The notes beneath the pieces are model-generated. The model worked only from the letters and a program-made list of their open reading frames with translations. It was not told where the DNA came from and did not search any database. This document shows, piece after piece, positions 1 through 9,400 of a stretch of 64,000 nucleotides of DNA (the stretch's first letter is position 1; every line of letters begins with the position of its first letter). Source of the stretch: Dermatophagoides farinae (Eukaryota > Arthropoda > Arachnida > Sarcoptiformes > Pyroglyphidae). The stretch lies in NCBI RefSeq assembly GCF_024713945.1, contig NW_027461522.1, positions 124,001-188,000 of the forward strand. The letters run 5' to 3'. A program made the position numbers and the translations under genes.

Positions 1-1519
1 CAACTCAACAATTAACATATTGTACAATCTAAAAAAGTATTTGTCATGCGACATTCTAAACAAATCAGTCGAGAAAATCATTAACATTACTAAAATATAC
101 GGAGAAATTCATTCTATTTGCGATAATTCTTTTAGCTTTAGTTCTGGCAGTGAGAACAAAAATACTCATAATGTATCAAACTTCAATTACTTCAATAAAA
201 TCAAGGAAAGTATTTATAATCTCAACCTCTCGATTGATACGTTAATTTACGACCGGTTCATCAATCCGTTTTTGAACTACATATTTGAGTATCAAGAACT
301 TTCATTTTTTCGTGAAGCTGGTCCGCTTGGCAGTGCGCTAGGGATTTATCAAGAATACTTTAGCTATCAACTGGTTAATCCCAATGATTTCTGTAATGTA
401 ACTTCAATAAATCAGTTGTTGTGCGACAATATAAACAAATATAAAAGCAAGAACAACTATTTTGAGTTCAAATACGAGTTTGCTTTCACGCTGATGAATT
501 TGCGTAGTTATGAAGAAATTGGACGATACATTTTGTCTCATAATTTATCGGATTACCCCAATATGATGTTATCTTATTTGCCTTACATATCTTACCAAGA
601 CAATGAATTTTGTTCGCAATTGTTTTCAACTGCGAAGGAGATTGAATCTTACCGACCAAATATCGAACTGCAAACTTTAGATGAACTGAAAACTTATTTT
701 GGCTATGAGTCTAAAAAAATAACTCTCACTGAAAGTGTGGATTACATCCAAGACCATTTTAGATTAATAATACGAGAAAAAAATGAATCTACGTTGGCCA
801 ATATTATTAGTGCCATATTGTTTCCAAGTTCAATTAAAATTGTTTACTCATATATAAACCAAGTTTTGTTTTACTTATTCACTGCTGAATCGATACTAAA
901 CCACACTTGGTTAATATTCACAAAATGCAAAGAAGCTAGCATTGTAGAGTCAGAGCTGTACTCTGTTATAGTTTCTACAACGACTTTAATGAAAAGATTT
1001 ACTCGGAAATTTATTCGTTACATTTTACATGGATTAATTGAACCCAACTTACAGTTATTTTGGGCGCAAATGAATTCAGATAAAAACGATGCAAAAGACG
1101 TAATTTCTAGTTTTGTGAAACAATCATCCCGAACATCAATTTTCTCTCCAGAAAAGCACGGTTCTCTTTTGGTACAACAAAAAAAACAGTATAAAATCAA
1201 TTCCTACTCATCATATTTAAAGTTACAACTAGCATTAGTACAAACGTTATTGCAAAGTTTGATGTTCCATCCTAAAGACCGGGCTACCTTTAACGCGCTG
1301 CAGATATTGTTGAAAACGATTAAAACCTTTGCGACTTATTCAACGTATATGACAAAATTGTGTATGAATACTCAAAATCAATGTAGTTTGCTAAAAGAAG
1401 ATAATTTATACTTGGGGCAAGAATTACAGTCTCGGTACAACCGCTATATGCAAGAATTGATTTACCATGCACACGAAAGCAAGCGCTGCCAGATTTTTTT
1501 AGACCATTTAAACCTCTAG
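1..1519 (+). CDS. Gamma-tubulin complex component (GCP/Spc97-Spc98 family), 5' end outside window
   Basis: The frame is open from the left edge of the window to a TAG at 1517-1519, about 505 residues, with no convincing start codon, so the N-terminus lies upstream. The C-terminal half has the helical pattern of GCP proteins: a motif like YxYINQVLFYLFTAExILNHTW, then a segment ending LHGLIEPNLQLFWAQM, then a DVISSFVKQ-like element. These resemble the family's Y-x-IF-x-FLL...W and DxLExxW motifs. GCPs assemble the gamma-tubulin ring that nucleates microtubules at the organising centre or nuclear envelope. Which GCP (2-6) cannot be told. The similarity is weak, so the family call is probable rather than certain. 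Confidence 0.55.
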   Translation, partial: NSTINILYNLKKYLSCDILNKSVEKIINITKIYGEIHSICDNSFSFSSGSENKNTHNVSNFNYFNKIKESIYNLNLSIDTLIYDRFINPFLNYIFEYQELSFFREAGPLGSALGIYQEYFSYQLVNPNDFCNVTSINQLLCDNINKYKSKNNYFEFKYEFAFTLMNLRSYEEIGRYILSHNLSDYPNMMLSYLPYISYQDNEFCSQLFSTAKEIESYRPNIELQTLDELKTYFGYESKKITLTESVDYIQDHFRLIIREKNESTLANIISAILFPSSIKIVYSYINQVLFYLFTAESILNHTWLIFTKCKEASIVESELYSVIVSTTTLMKRFTRKFIRYILHGLIEPNLQLFWAQMNSDKNDAKDVISSFVKQSSRTSIFSPEKHGSLLVQQKKQYKINSYSSYLKLQLALVQTLLQSLMFHPKDRATFNALQILLKTIKTFATYSTYMTKLCMNTQNQCSLLKEDNLYLGQELQSRYNRYMQELIYHAHESKRCQIFLDHLNL

Positions 1520-1659
1520 CTGAGTTAAATCACAGTTAAATCTATGTCTGTCCGAGCAGTAGTTTCAAAATATTAATAAATCATTAATTCTACTATACTA
1601 AAAATAAAGATCAATATTAAAATAATATGTACCTGATAAATATACAAGCTTAGTCAACT

Positions 1660-2307
1660 ATGCGTTCGATTACTGAATATTTCATGGAGATTCATCCTTC
1701 TCACATTGCATATCTTGGAGTTTTTTCCTCACTTGGTTTTTCCATTATTGGCGCCGGGATGTAAGTACTTGTTGATTCTCACCTTCGCGTAGAGGCATGT
1801 ATCTAACAGGTAGCGTTTTGCTAGGGGCTAGTATTTTTGCTCCGGAAATAAGATCGAAAAATCTAGTTTCAATTATTTTTTGTGAAGCAGTTGCCATTTA
1901 TGGCATCATTATGGCTATTTTACTTCACGCAAAATGCAAAGTTTTACCTGATGTAATACCTGAAGAATATTACCCTGCAGCAGTTACAGCTGCCGGAAGC
2001 ATATTTTTTGGGGGACTAACGGTGGGCATCAGTAACTTAGTTTGTGGGTAAGTGTTCCAGAGCTTTAATTTTGTTTTTGTTTCAGTAAAAACCAACAGCA
2101 TGAAACTTTATGCTCGTAAAATACATTTTTAGAATTGGAGTTGGCATCATCGGCAGTGGCTGTGCACTTGCTGACGCGCAAAAACCCGGAATTTTCATCA
2201 AAGTACTGATCATAGAAATATTTGTTAGTGCCATTGGCCTGTTTGGGTTGATAGTAGGCATTGTTCAGACGCCGTGGTCGCTACCTACGCTTGTCACCCC
2301 GACATAA
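1660..2307 (+). CDS. VMA16: V-type proton ATPase proteolipid subunit c'' (3 exons)
   Basis: Joined from exons 1660-1760, 1793-2047 and 2133-2307 this gives 176 residues. Both introns start GTAAGT; they are 32 nt (ending TAG) and 85 nt (ending TAG). The joined protein has the duplicated proteolipid hairpins: [11 protein letters not shown] and EAVAIYG in the first half, [16 protein letters not shown] and [13 protein letters not shown] in the second. The glutamates in the two membrane helices (EAVAIYG and IEIFVSAIG) are the expected proton carriers. The family normally has an extra N-terminal helix; here the N-terminus is short, giving about four membrane segments. It belongs to the Vo ring of the vacuolar/endosomal proton pump. 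Subunit D of the same pump is at 42151-42830. Family identity is strong; splice sites are inferred from homology. Confidence 0.93.
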
Positions 2308-2464
2308 GTTTAAATTATTTTTGATCGTTCAGTTCACAGTTCGAAGCGAAGTAATCGCTTTATTTGGAATATTTATTATTAATAAATTCTCTTATATTAA
2401 ATTATCAAATTTAAAAATATAAAGAAGCTTTTACGCTGCAACTTGTAATTCAGCGTAAACTCCC

Positions 2465-3403
2465 ATGAACCAAAATTCCATTTCTTTAGTCAACACGGCG
2501 CACTCGGTCGAGTATGAGAATTTTAAGCCCCGTGACGTAGAGCTTTTGTCTCATCCTGTATTGATTCACCCGATGCCGTTGCTTTCCATCGTAGATCATT
2601 ATTCTAGATCTTGTGGCAACACAAACAAACGTGTGGTAGGAGCTCTTTTAGGAGAAAGTACCAACAACCAAATAACCGTGTCGAACTGTTACGCCGTGCC
2701 ATTTGAAGAAATGTCAAATGAAGAAAACATTTGGTTCCTCGACATCACATACTTGCGAAACATGTTTGCCATGTACTTAAAAATCAACGCAAACGAAAAA
2801 ATCATTGGCTGGTACTCTACCGCGTCTAAGTTTAACGAAACGGACTTTTCGATCCACCAACTTTTTTTCGAGTTTACCGAAAACCCAATTTTTTTGCTCT
2901 TAAACGTAAACGACACGTCAATGCCATTGCAGACGTATTACACCTTTGAACTGACCATAAAAAAACCCAAGCTCTCTTTCGTTCCTGTTCCTTACACTTT
3001 GACGTTCGAGGAAGTGGAAGAAACTGCTGTCGAACACCTGCTTCGAGACATAAAACACAGCTACAAAAATTACACATTGAAAAAAAATGTAGAAAGCATC
3101 AGCGAAAGCCTGCAATTTCTGAAAAGCTCTCTAGATAAAATTCGAGACTATTTCATGTATTTAATTAACCACCCGAGTGAGATCAACAACTCGTTTGCTA
3201 TTTTGATGTGCAAGAAAATGCAGGAAACCATCAACAAAATGCCACAAAACATCAACTCCAAGCAACTGGAAGATGAACTGTACATCGAGTCATCTCTGCG
3301 CTTGGTGGCTCTCTTCGCAGCACACGCGAGCAAAGCTGTGGTTGCTAACCACAATTTAATCCATGAAAAATTAAATCTGCGAAACCATCCCCAGGAAACA
3401 TAG
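2465..3403 (+). CDS. RPN8: 26S proteasome lid subunit Rpn8 (PSMD7), MPN domain
   Basis: Single exon of 312 residues beginning at ATG 2465, close to the family length (about 324 in human). The MPN domain covers roughly residues 28-165, with HPVLIHPMPLLSIVDHYSR, RVVGALLGE, the VPFEE loop and IGWY. The JAMM metal ligands are absent, as expected for Rpn8, which dimerises with catalytic Rpn11. The stretch VEHLLRDIK after the MPN domain separates Rpn8 from the related eIF3f, and the C-terminal helices end in NHNLIHEKL, matching the lid helical bundle. It lies 157 bp downstream of the V-ATPase gene on the same strand. A second lid subunit, Rpn9, is at 46654-47947. Confidence 0.95.
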   Translation: MNQNSISLVNTAHSVEYENFKPRDVELLSHPVLIHPMPLLSIVDHYSRSCGNTNKRVVGALLGESTNNQITVSNCYAVPFEEMSNEENIWFLDITYLRNMFAMYLKINANEKIIGWYSTASKFNETDFSIHQLFFEFTENPIFLLLNVNDTSMPLQTYYTFELTIKKPKLSFVPVPYTLTFEEVEETAVEHLLRDIKHSYKNYTLKKNVESISESLQFLKSSLDKIRDYFMYLINHPSEINNSFAILMCKKMQETINKMPQNINSKQLEDELYIESSLRLVALFAAHASKAVVANHNLIHEKLNLRNHPQET

Positions 3404-3545
3404 GGGCCCACACAAAATTTTTTTAAATTATGTACATTTTTTGGTAAACTAAATAAATAGAAATCCTAAAATGCTATTTAATTTATCGCGTTTTAATTAT
3501 TATCACATGACCCATATATAATTCATTGAAGTATACATTTTTTGT

Positions 3546-4550
3546 ATGAATAGAAACAACGCACCCGCCAAGGATCTTGGCATTCCCAGACAGGGAAACA
3601 TGCTGCACAAGTCGTCCAGAACCGCCAACAAAACTTTCAGAAACTGTAACAACACTCGCAGATACGCTAACAAACGCATACCACGTGATTTTTTAGCAAA
3701 TACCAACGTAATCAACTCAAACGTTTCAAACAATCACGAAGCTTCGTCGCCCGACAAGAGTTGTGACACTGACTCAAACGCCAACGAGACTGCTAAAGCG
3801 CAGAAATCAAATTCATTGAGCAACGAAAAGCCAGTTGCGCTGAAACGTACTCGAGCGTCCGTCAGCAAGCCGAACAAAGATGCAGAAACGCCTGCTTCGC
3901 TCAAAACCGCGTCACGCAAATTCACGAGTGCCCCGACTCATGCGATTAATGATAACGAAGCAAAGGAAGACAAGTCCCCAATGCGATCCAGCCAAACTCA
4001 CCCACACAAATCTAACTACTACGATAAAACAACGCCTAGACCAGCGTTCAACCATCACCAGAATGTCAAAAATTTTGCTAGTGACGGTCATGACTACCAC
4101 TATCCATATTATTCCCAGTTAGAAAAAAGGTACGAAAAATACGAGCCTGCCAAATCGAATTTGCCAAAACACATTGAGTTTGCGCCAAAAGTTTTGCCTG
4201 AATCTTTAGACTTTTCCGAGCTGAGCCGTGACAATAGATATGTCCTCTCAGATGCCAAGAAATTTTTTCTGAAGCTGAGTTTGCTTCTAAAAACGTGCAA
4301 CGGCGTTTTAAACAATGAAAAGTGGCTTGAGCTGTCGTCAGAGTTTATTTTCTACACGATTTCAAGGGGGCTGGTACTGGAGCCCACGCAAAAGCTTACT
4401 GAAAACGAACTTCATGTCCTAGGAAAAAAAATTGTCACAACTGCAGAAGATCCGCGCTCGCGTGACTGCTACCGGTTCGATATTCTTAAAAATAAATTTT
4501 CTTTTCCCAGTTTTTTCGCTCACAAACAGGACGCAAATTATTCAAGTTGA
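3546..4550 (+). CDS. Unknown protein with disordered basic N-terminus and folded C-terminal helical region
   Basis: ORF of 334 residues from ATG 3546, no introns seen. Residues 1-180 are rich in Asn, Lys, Arg, Ser and Thr and look disordered. Residues 215-330 look folded and hydrophobic (LSDAKKFFLKLSLLLKTCNG, FIFYTISRGL, then FSFPSFF). The GC content of the coding region is higher than its flanks and the frame is long, which supports a real gene. It ends 52 nt from the convergent CKS1 stop. I do not recognise any family and see no catalytic motif. An RNA-associated scaffold would fit the composition, but that is a guess. Confidence 0.7.
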   Translation: MNRNNAPAKDLGIPRQGNMLHKSSRTANKTFRNCNNTRRYANKRIPRDFLANTNVINSNVSNNHEASSPDKSCDTDSNANETAKAQKSNSLSNEKPVALKRTRASVSKPNKDAETPASLKTASRKFTSAPTHAINDNEAKEDKSPMRSSQTHPHKSNYYDKTTPRPAFNHHQNVKNFASDGHDYHYPYYSQLEKRYEKYEPAKSNLPKHIEFAPKVLPESLDFSELSRDNRYVLSDAKKFFLKLSLLLKTCNGVLNNEKWLELSSEFIFYTISRGLVLEPTQKLTENELHVLGKKIVTTAEDPRSRDCYRFDILKNKFSFPSFFAHKQDANYSS

Positions 4551-4602
4551 ATGCACGTCAATTTACAGGTTACAGATTGATTAAATATGAATGTAAAATT
4601 CA

Positions 4603-4980
4603 CTAGTCGCGGCGCGGTCTGCGAAAACAAAATGTCGAGTCTCTTTCATGAATCATATAAAGCTTCCAGTCGGGGCTCATGTGAAGATACAACTGCGTTA
4701 CGATCTCGTCGTAATCGAGCAGCGCGTCATTAATGTCGTTGATGGCTCTTTGGTCGGCCTTTTCGTTGCGGCATTGGTTTTTTAGCGCGAGCATTTTGAT
4801 AGCGCGCTTCATAACGATTCTAGGCGTGTGAATATGCCGGTAAACATACTTGTCGTCGCTGTATTGCGGGCTGTAAATTACCTCCCCATCTGAAGTGCGG
4901 TGCTCCAACATACCATCAGCTTCCCACGCCATAGATAAATACCTGTTTCTAGCAATGTCTCCTCCTTCTTGATTCTTCAT
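4603..4980 (-). CDS. CKS1: Cyclin-dependent kinase regulatory subunit (CKS family), divergent
   Basis: A 125-residue ORF starting at the ATG complementary to 4978-4980. It contains the CKS signature IYSPQYSDDKYVYRHIHTP, corresponding to the IYYSxxYxDxxYEYRHVxLP strand, and the second part SPDWKLYMIHE...FCFRRP, corresponding to GWxxYxxHxPEPHILLFRR. CKS proteins bind CDK1 and recognise phosphothreonine on CDK substrates. Two features are odd. About 20 extra residues separate the YRH strand from the helix before the tryptophan, and the hinge motif HxPEPH is not conserved (here HERDST). The N-terminus is also about 30 residues longer than the minimal family. It is convergent with the gene at 3546-4550. 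Confidence 0.85.
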   Translation of the reverse strand: MKNQEGGDIARNRYLSMAWEADGMLEHRTSDGEVIYSPQYSDDKYVYRHIHTPRIVMKRAIKMLALKNQCRNEKADQRAINDINDALLDYDEIVTQLYLHMSPDWKLYMIHERDSTFCFRRPRRD

Positions 4981-5489
4981 ATTAACGATTAATTCCTCTA
5001 CACAGTTAATTACTTCATCTTATACATAGCTTAAAAATACAACGTGCTATGTTTTGTACGTGTCTGCTTCAGCTTATCTTTCTATTAAAAAAATTTAAAG
5101 ATTGAATTAATAAAATGAATCTATTTATAAATCGCTAGAAACAAAAAAATAAACTTGAATTTTTTCGCAAATGTTTTGGGTTTTGCGTCTAACGCATTTG
5201 GCTTGACAACAGAACTTCTGTACCGGAATCACTACTTTGTTCCTTTTGCTTTATAATGTGTCATCCCAATAAAATTTTTAATCGTATTTGTGCTTTTATT
5301 GAAAAAAATTAAGCAAATTTTTCGACTTCTCTCAGCTAAACAGCGTATAGAACTGTAATCAGTCTATTTCTGTTTCGAAGATTCCGCCAAAATTTGAAAT
5401 TTCTTGCGCTCCAATTATACTTCTTTATTTAATGTCAGTAAACACATTTCATACTCATTTTAAAAGTTTTAGTTTTCAGCTAAACATCA
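4981..5489. other. Intergenic region, 509 bp
   Basis: This is the divergent interval between CKS1 (minus) and the Cys-rich protein gene (plus), so both promoters should lie here. It is AT-rich with homopolymer A and T tracts. I found no tRNA, no open frame of note and no recognisable snRNA core sequence. It is one of the longest gene-free intervals in the window, so a small unrecognised ncRNA remains possible. Confidence 0.5.
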
Positions 5490-6158
5490 ATGTCATATAG
5501 CAAAGGAAAAGTTTACGAATGTCCGCATTGTAACAACAAATTGTTGGTACATACGCACGACGAAAGCTTTATTGGTTTTGTTAAACATGTTTGGAAATCC
5601 TTTGCAACTGTCTGTTGCATCGAAGAACCAGACAAATACACCATTTACAATCCTAACTACCAGCCCAACCCTCAGGATTACTACAACGTCAAATATGTCT
5701 CAGAAGACGATCAAACTAACTTTTTTGCGAAAAACAGAGCTTTCTACGACTCACGACTACGGTCTTGTAAATTACAACCGGTTGAAAAGCGAGACACACA
5801 CTGTTCGAAAGGCGATTTAAACGTTTTCGAATTCAACGACATCAAACACTGTAATTCTTGCAGTGAAGCCGGTCCGTGCCAGTTTTGCTGCTTGGCTGCC
5901 AGAGATTTGAACGCCGTTGTCAAAAAAAGTCGTCCTGTAAAAACACAGAAAGATCATGAAGAGTTCGAAAAACAAATTCAATCGATGCTCAGAAAAAAAT
6001 CGCTACACATTCACAACGTCATACTACCAAGCGGCGTCAAACCAGACGATCCGCGTCTAAAAAATGCAAAACTAATATCGAGAAAGGTCTACTACACAGA
6101 TAAATACGAACCTCCAAAAAATGACTTCGTCTACGCCATAGACGAAAGCTACCAATAA
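5490..6158 (+). CDS. Unknown Cys-rich (possible zinc-binding) protein
   Basis: ORF of 222 residues from ATG 5490. It begins MSYSKGKVYECPHC, giving a CxxC pair at the N-terminus, with another Cys pair (VCCIEE) near residue 43 and a cluster CNSCSEAGPCQFCC around residues 121-134. Spaced CxxC pairs suggest metal binding. The C-terminal third is charged and ends in a tyrosine-rich tail. I do not recognise a family. Its stop is followed by AT-rich DNA containing AATAAA-like sequence. Confidence 0.75.
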   Translation: MSYSKGKVYECPHCNNKLLVHTHDESFIGFVKHVWKSFATVCCIEEPDKYTIYNPNYQPNPQDYYNVKYVSEDDQTNFFAKNRAFYDSRLRSCKLQPVEKRDTHCSKGDLNVFEFNDIKHCNSCSEAGPCQFCCLAARDLNAVVKKSRPVKTQKDHEEFEKQIQSMLRKKSLHIHNVILPSGVKPDDPRLKNAKLISRKVYYTDKYEPPKNDFVYAIDESYQ

Positions 6159-6406
6159 AATTTCACAAAAAATTTTTAATAAATATAAATTTAAAAAAAA
6201 ATATATATAAAAATAGCACGTTATAAAGCTCGATAAATAATTATACATAATCAGGAGAATAAAAAAGAAATAGTTGACAAGTGATTCTGGAAATTTTATT
6301 CTACGAATATTCGAAATAATTATTAAATAATAAGAAATATTTCTGTACAGCGAATTGATTTGGATCACTTTATTGGATTATTTACCTTCGAGGATCCTTT
6401 GTGTTA

Positions 6407-9400
6407 ATGAGTGGTGATTATAGTGGCGTTTTTGAATTCCCTTATGATCAACTACATAACAAGAATAAAGAAAGCAACACTTCTCAAAAAGAACTCGTCA
6501 ACAAGTGCCCAACAGACATAAACTCTTTCAACAACAATATATCTTCGAATGTGACGCCTTCGCAATGCAATGATTCGCTCCGACCTCCGCTGTACAATGG
6601 GAATATTCAAATGATGAACGCGGAATTGGGCGAGAAAAATTCGCCACATTTGAACCAGCCCATCATTCTTGAAAAGATTATTCCAACCAATAATGCTAAC
6701 TTGAACCAGATGAATTATGGGGCACATTTACCCCATATGAGAAACACGTACGCGGGCAGGTTTGTACCCAATGCCGCAAAGGTTTACAAACTGTCAATGA
6801 ACAGGAATATCTTGCCGGACGCTATCCACAATAAACCTATTCCTCCTCGAGTACCTATCAACGATAGAGGCATGATGCCAAATATACCTATGTACCCTAT
6901 TCCACCAGGAGTAGGCATTCCATACGACTTCCAACGGCCTCACAACAGCATTAACGTGCCGCGTCCGGCTTACCAACAAATTCCAGACAACGTAATCAGC
7001 CCTATGATACCCAAAAATTTGCCGCCGCGGTATCCAGGGCAGCAGATAAACAACATAGACCAGCCAAAACCAGGATATAACTCTTTTATCAATCAGAACA
7101 GCACTTACACCTCTAACAGGCGAACAACTCGCAGAAAATCAGTTAAATATCACGAATATGAAGACTCTGAAAGCGATTTTGATAACTTTAACGACTCTGA
7201 CTATTGTCCGTCCGACTCCAAATCTTCCGTCTGGGAGAAAAAAGACGACCCCGATAAAAACAACAAAGAAAGCTCTTATAGACGGTCTTCTTCAGACTTA
7301 GATCTAAGCGATTCCGACGTTGAAACTGCCAAGAGCAAAGTCAAAGAAACTGTTCTAGACAGAATCGGGTTTACAAACGAATTCATAATCGACCGTGTTA
7401 TCAGTCACATTGACTTTTGGTGGGATTCCGACCGACAAATCGTTTTTGAAATTGTACCTACAGGAGAAACTTCGGTTGCGGAGTGCAAAGAAGTAAACAA
7501 TTTTGCTTCCAAGCCTGTTAACTTCGATGAGTGTGCTCTTACAACAAACAAAAAGTCTGTTAGCTCAATAGACGACGCTGACCAAGATCAAGTACAATCT
7601 GAATTTATCAACAAAGAAGAAACTAAGGAAGAGGTACAGGAATCACTACATACTTTTGATGAAAGGCCTGAGGAAACTAAGGAATCCGAAGAAATTAGGG
7701 AAGCCGACTCTGATTCGTATATTAATGAAACGGAAGACATGCTCTCCGAGAACCAGAATCTTTTACCTGATGAGTCTGAACAAAGCTCACAAGTTTCTTT
7801 AACGAATTCAAGCGCAGACTCTTTTATTTTGTCTAAAATTGAAATATTTGCGATAGAAAACTGTCAGAGAATTCAGCCCATAAAGCTCCTTGACAAATTT
7901 TCTGCTACAACAGAAGACATTATAGCTTCGAACGAAACTTCGCCAGCAACTCCTAAAAACGAAGATATAAGTCTCAACGCTGATTACATAACATGGAACA
8001 ACAATACCCCGCCTTACGAAGGATGCATCAAAATCAGGACCTACAACATCAAATGGAAGAAACTTTGTTTGTTAAAAAACAGTTTATTGACACTTGAACA
8101 AGTTAAAAACATATGTCAAGGAGGACAAAAGAAACTTTTCAACTACATTAAAAAGCAAGAAGAAATGCTCCACGCTCTTGAATACTTAGGAGAAGACGAA
8201 ATTGAACAGATGAACATCGCAATTGAGCTTCAGAAGCAACTGGACTTTGATGCGCTTGTAGCCGAACGCATAATTACAACTGCTGTCAATCCTAAAGACC
8301 CAAATCAAGAAATTTTGTATTTGGTCAAATGGCAAGCAACTCCTTATGAAAGTGCTACATGGGAATCTTATGATTTTCTAGTTGAACATAACTTTAAACA
8401 AATAATCGACGACTACATTAGTAGAGAATCCCGCATTACAGGAAAAGATAGTGCACACATGGCTTTGAATCAACACGATCTGAGTGAAACGTCTTTCAAT
8501 CCTTACAAATCAACTCCTTCCTACTTGGCTAATAAGAACTGGTTCAAAAGCATGTTTTCGGCAGACCAATCAGAATGCAAGTCTGAAGCTACTATTTACC
8601 AGCAACAGCAGTTTCAGCCAGACTCACTATACAGCCAACGTCTTGTGCCCAACGTAAACTACCCTCCGAGACCTCAATATCCGAATCCTACTTCTAACGG
8701 CAGTCAGCTTGGAGCTAAAACTTTGGAAAATATTAACATTTATTCCAAGATGGATTATCTCAACAGTCATTCAATGAGCGCCAATAATTCAAAAACAGAA
8801 TTTGATAATAATTCTATTGTAGATCTAAACATAAATCAATCAAAAAATGTCGCTACTACTTCTACAACTGAATTCAATTCAGTCTCGTTCGCTACAGATG
8901 CAGAACAACAACAACTTAATAATCCTAATCCATCTACCAATAAACCAAGCCCGTCTCAACAGCATATTTCTGAAAGCGAACTCAATTTAGAAAAGATTCC
9001 AACTGATGCTAAGCTTGCAGAAACTAATTCAGGTGAAACTTCTATAAAAGAAGAATGTTTAACATTGAGAGACTATCAATTGACTGGAGTCAACTGGATG
9101 ATCAGTAGGATGAAGAATAATTTAAGTGTTTTGCTCGCAGACGAAATGGGCCTTGGTAAAACTGTTCAAACTATAGCGGTGATAGGACATTTACTGTATG
9201 TAGAAAAACTGGCTGGACCATTTTTGCTCATAGTACCGCAAAGCACAATGGACAACTGGTACAGCGAATTCGCCAAGTGGCTACCACTTGCAAATGTAGT
9301 TCTGTATCATGGTGATCCTCAATCACGAGAAATCATTAAACAAGAAGAGCTTAAAGTTGTCAAATCTAGACCAATGAGTAGAATTGCATATTCGAATTTT

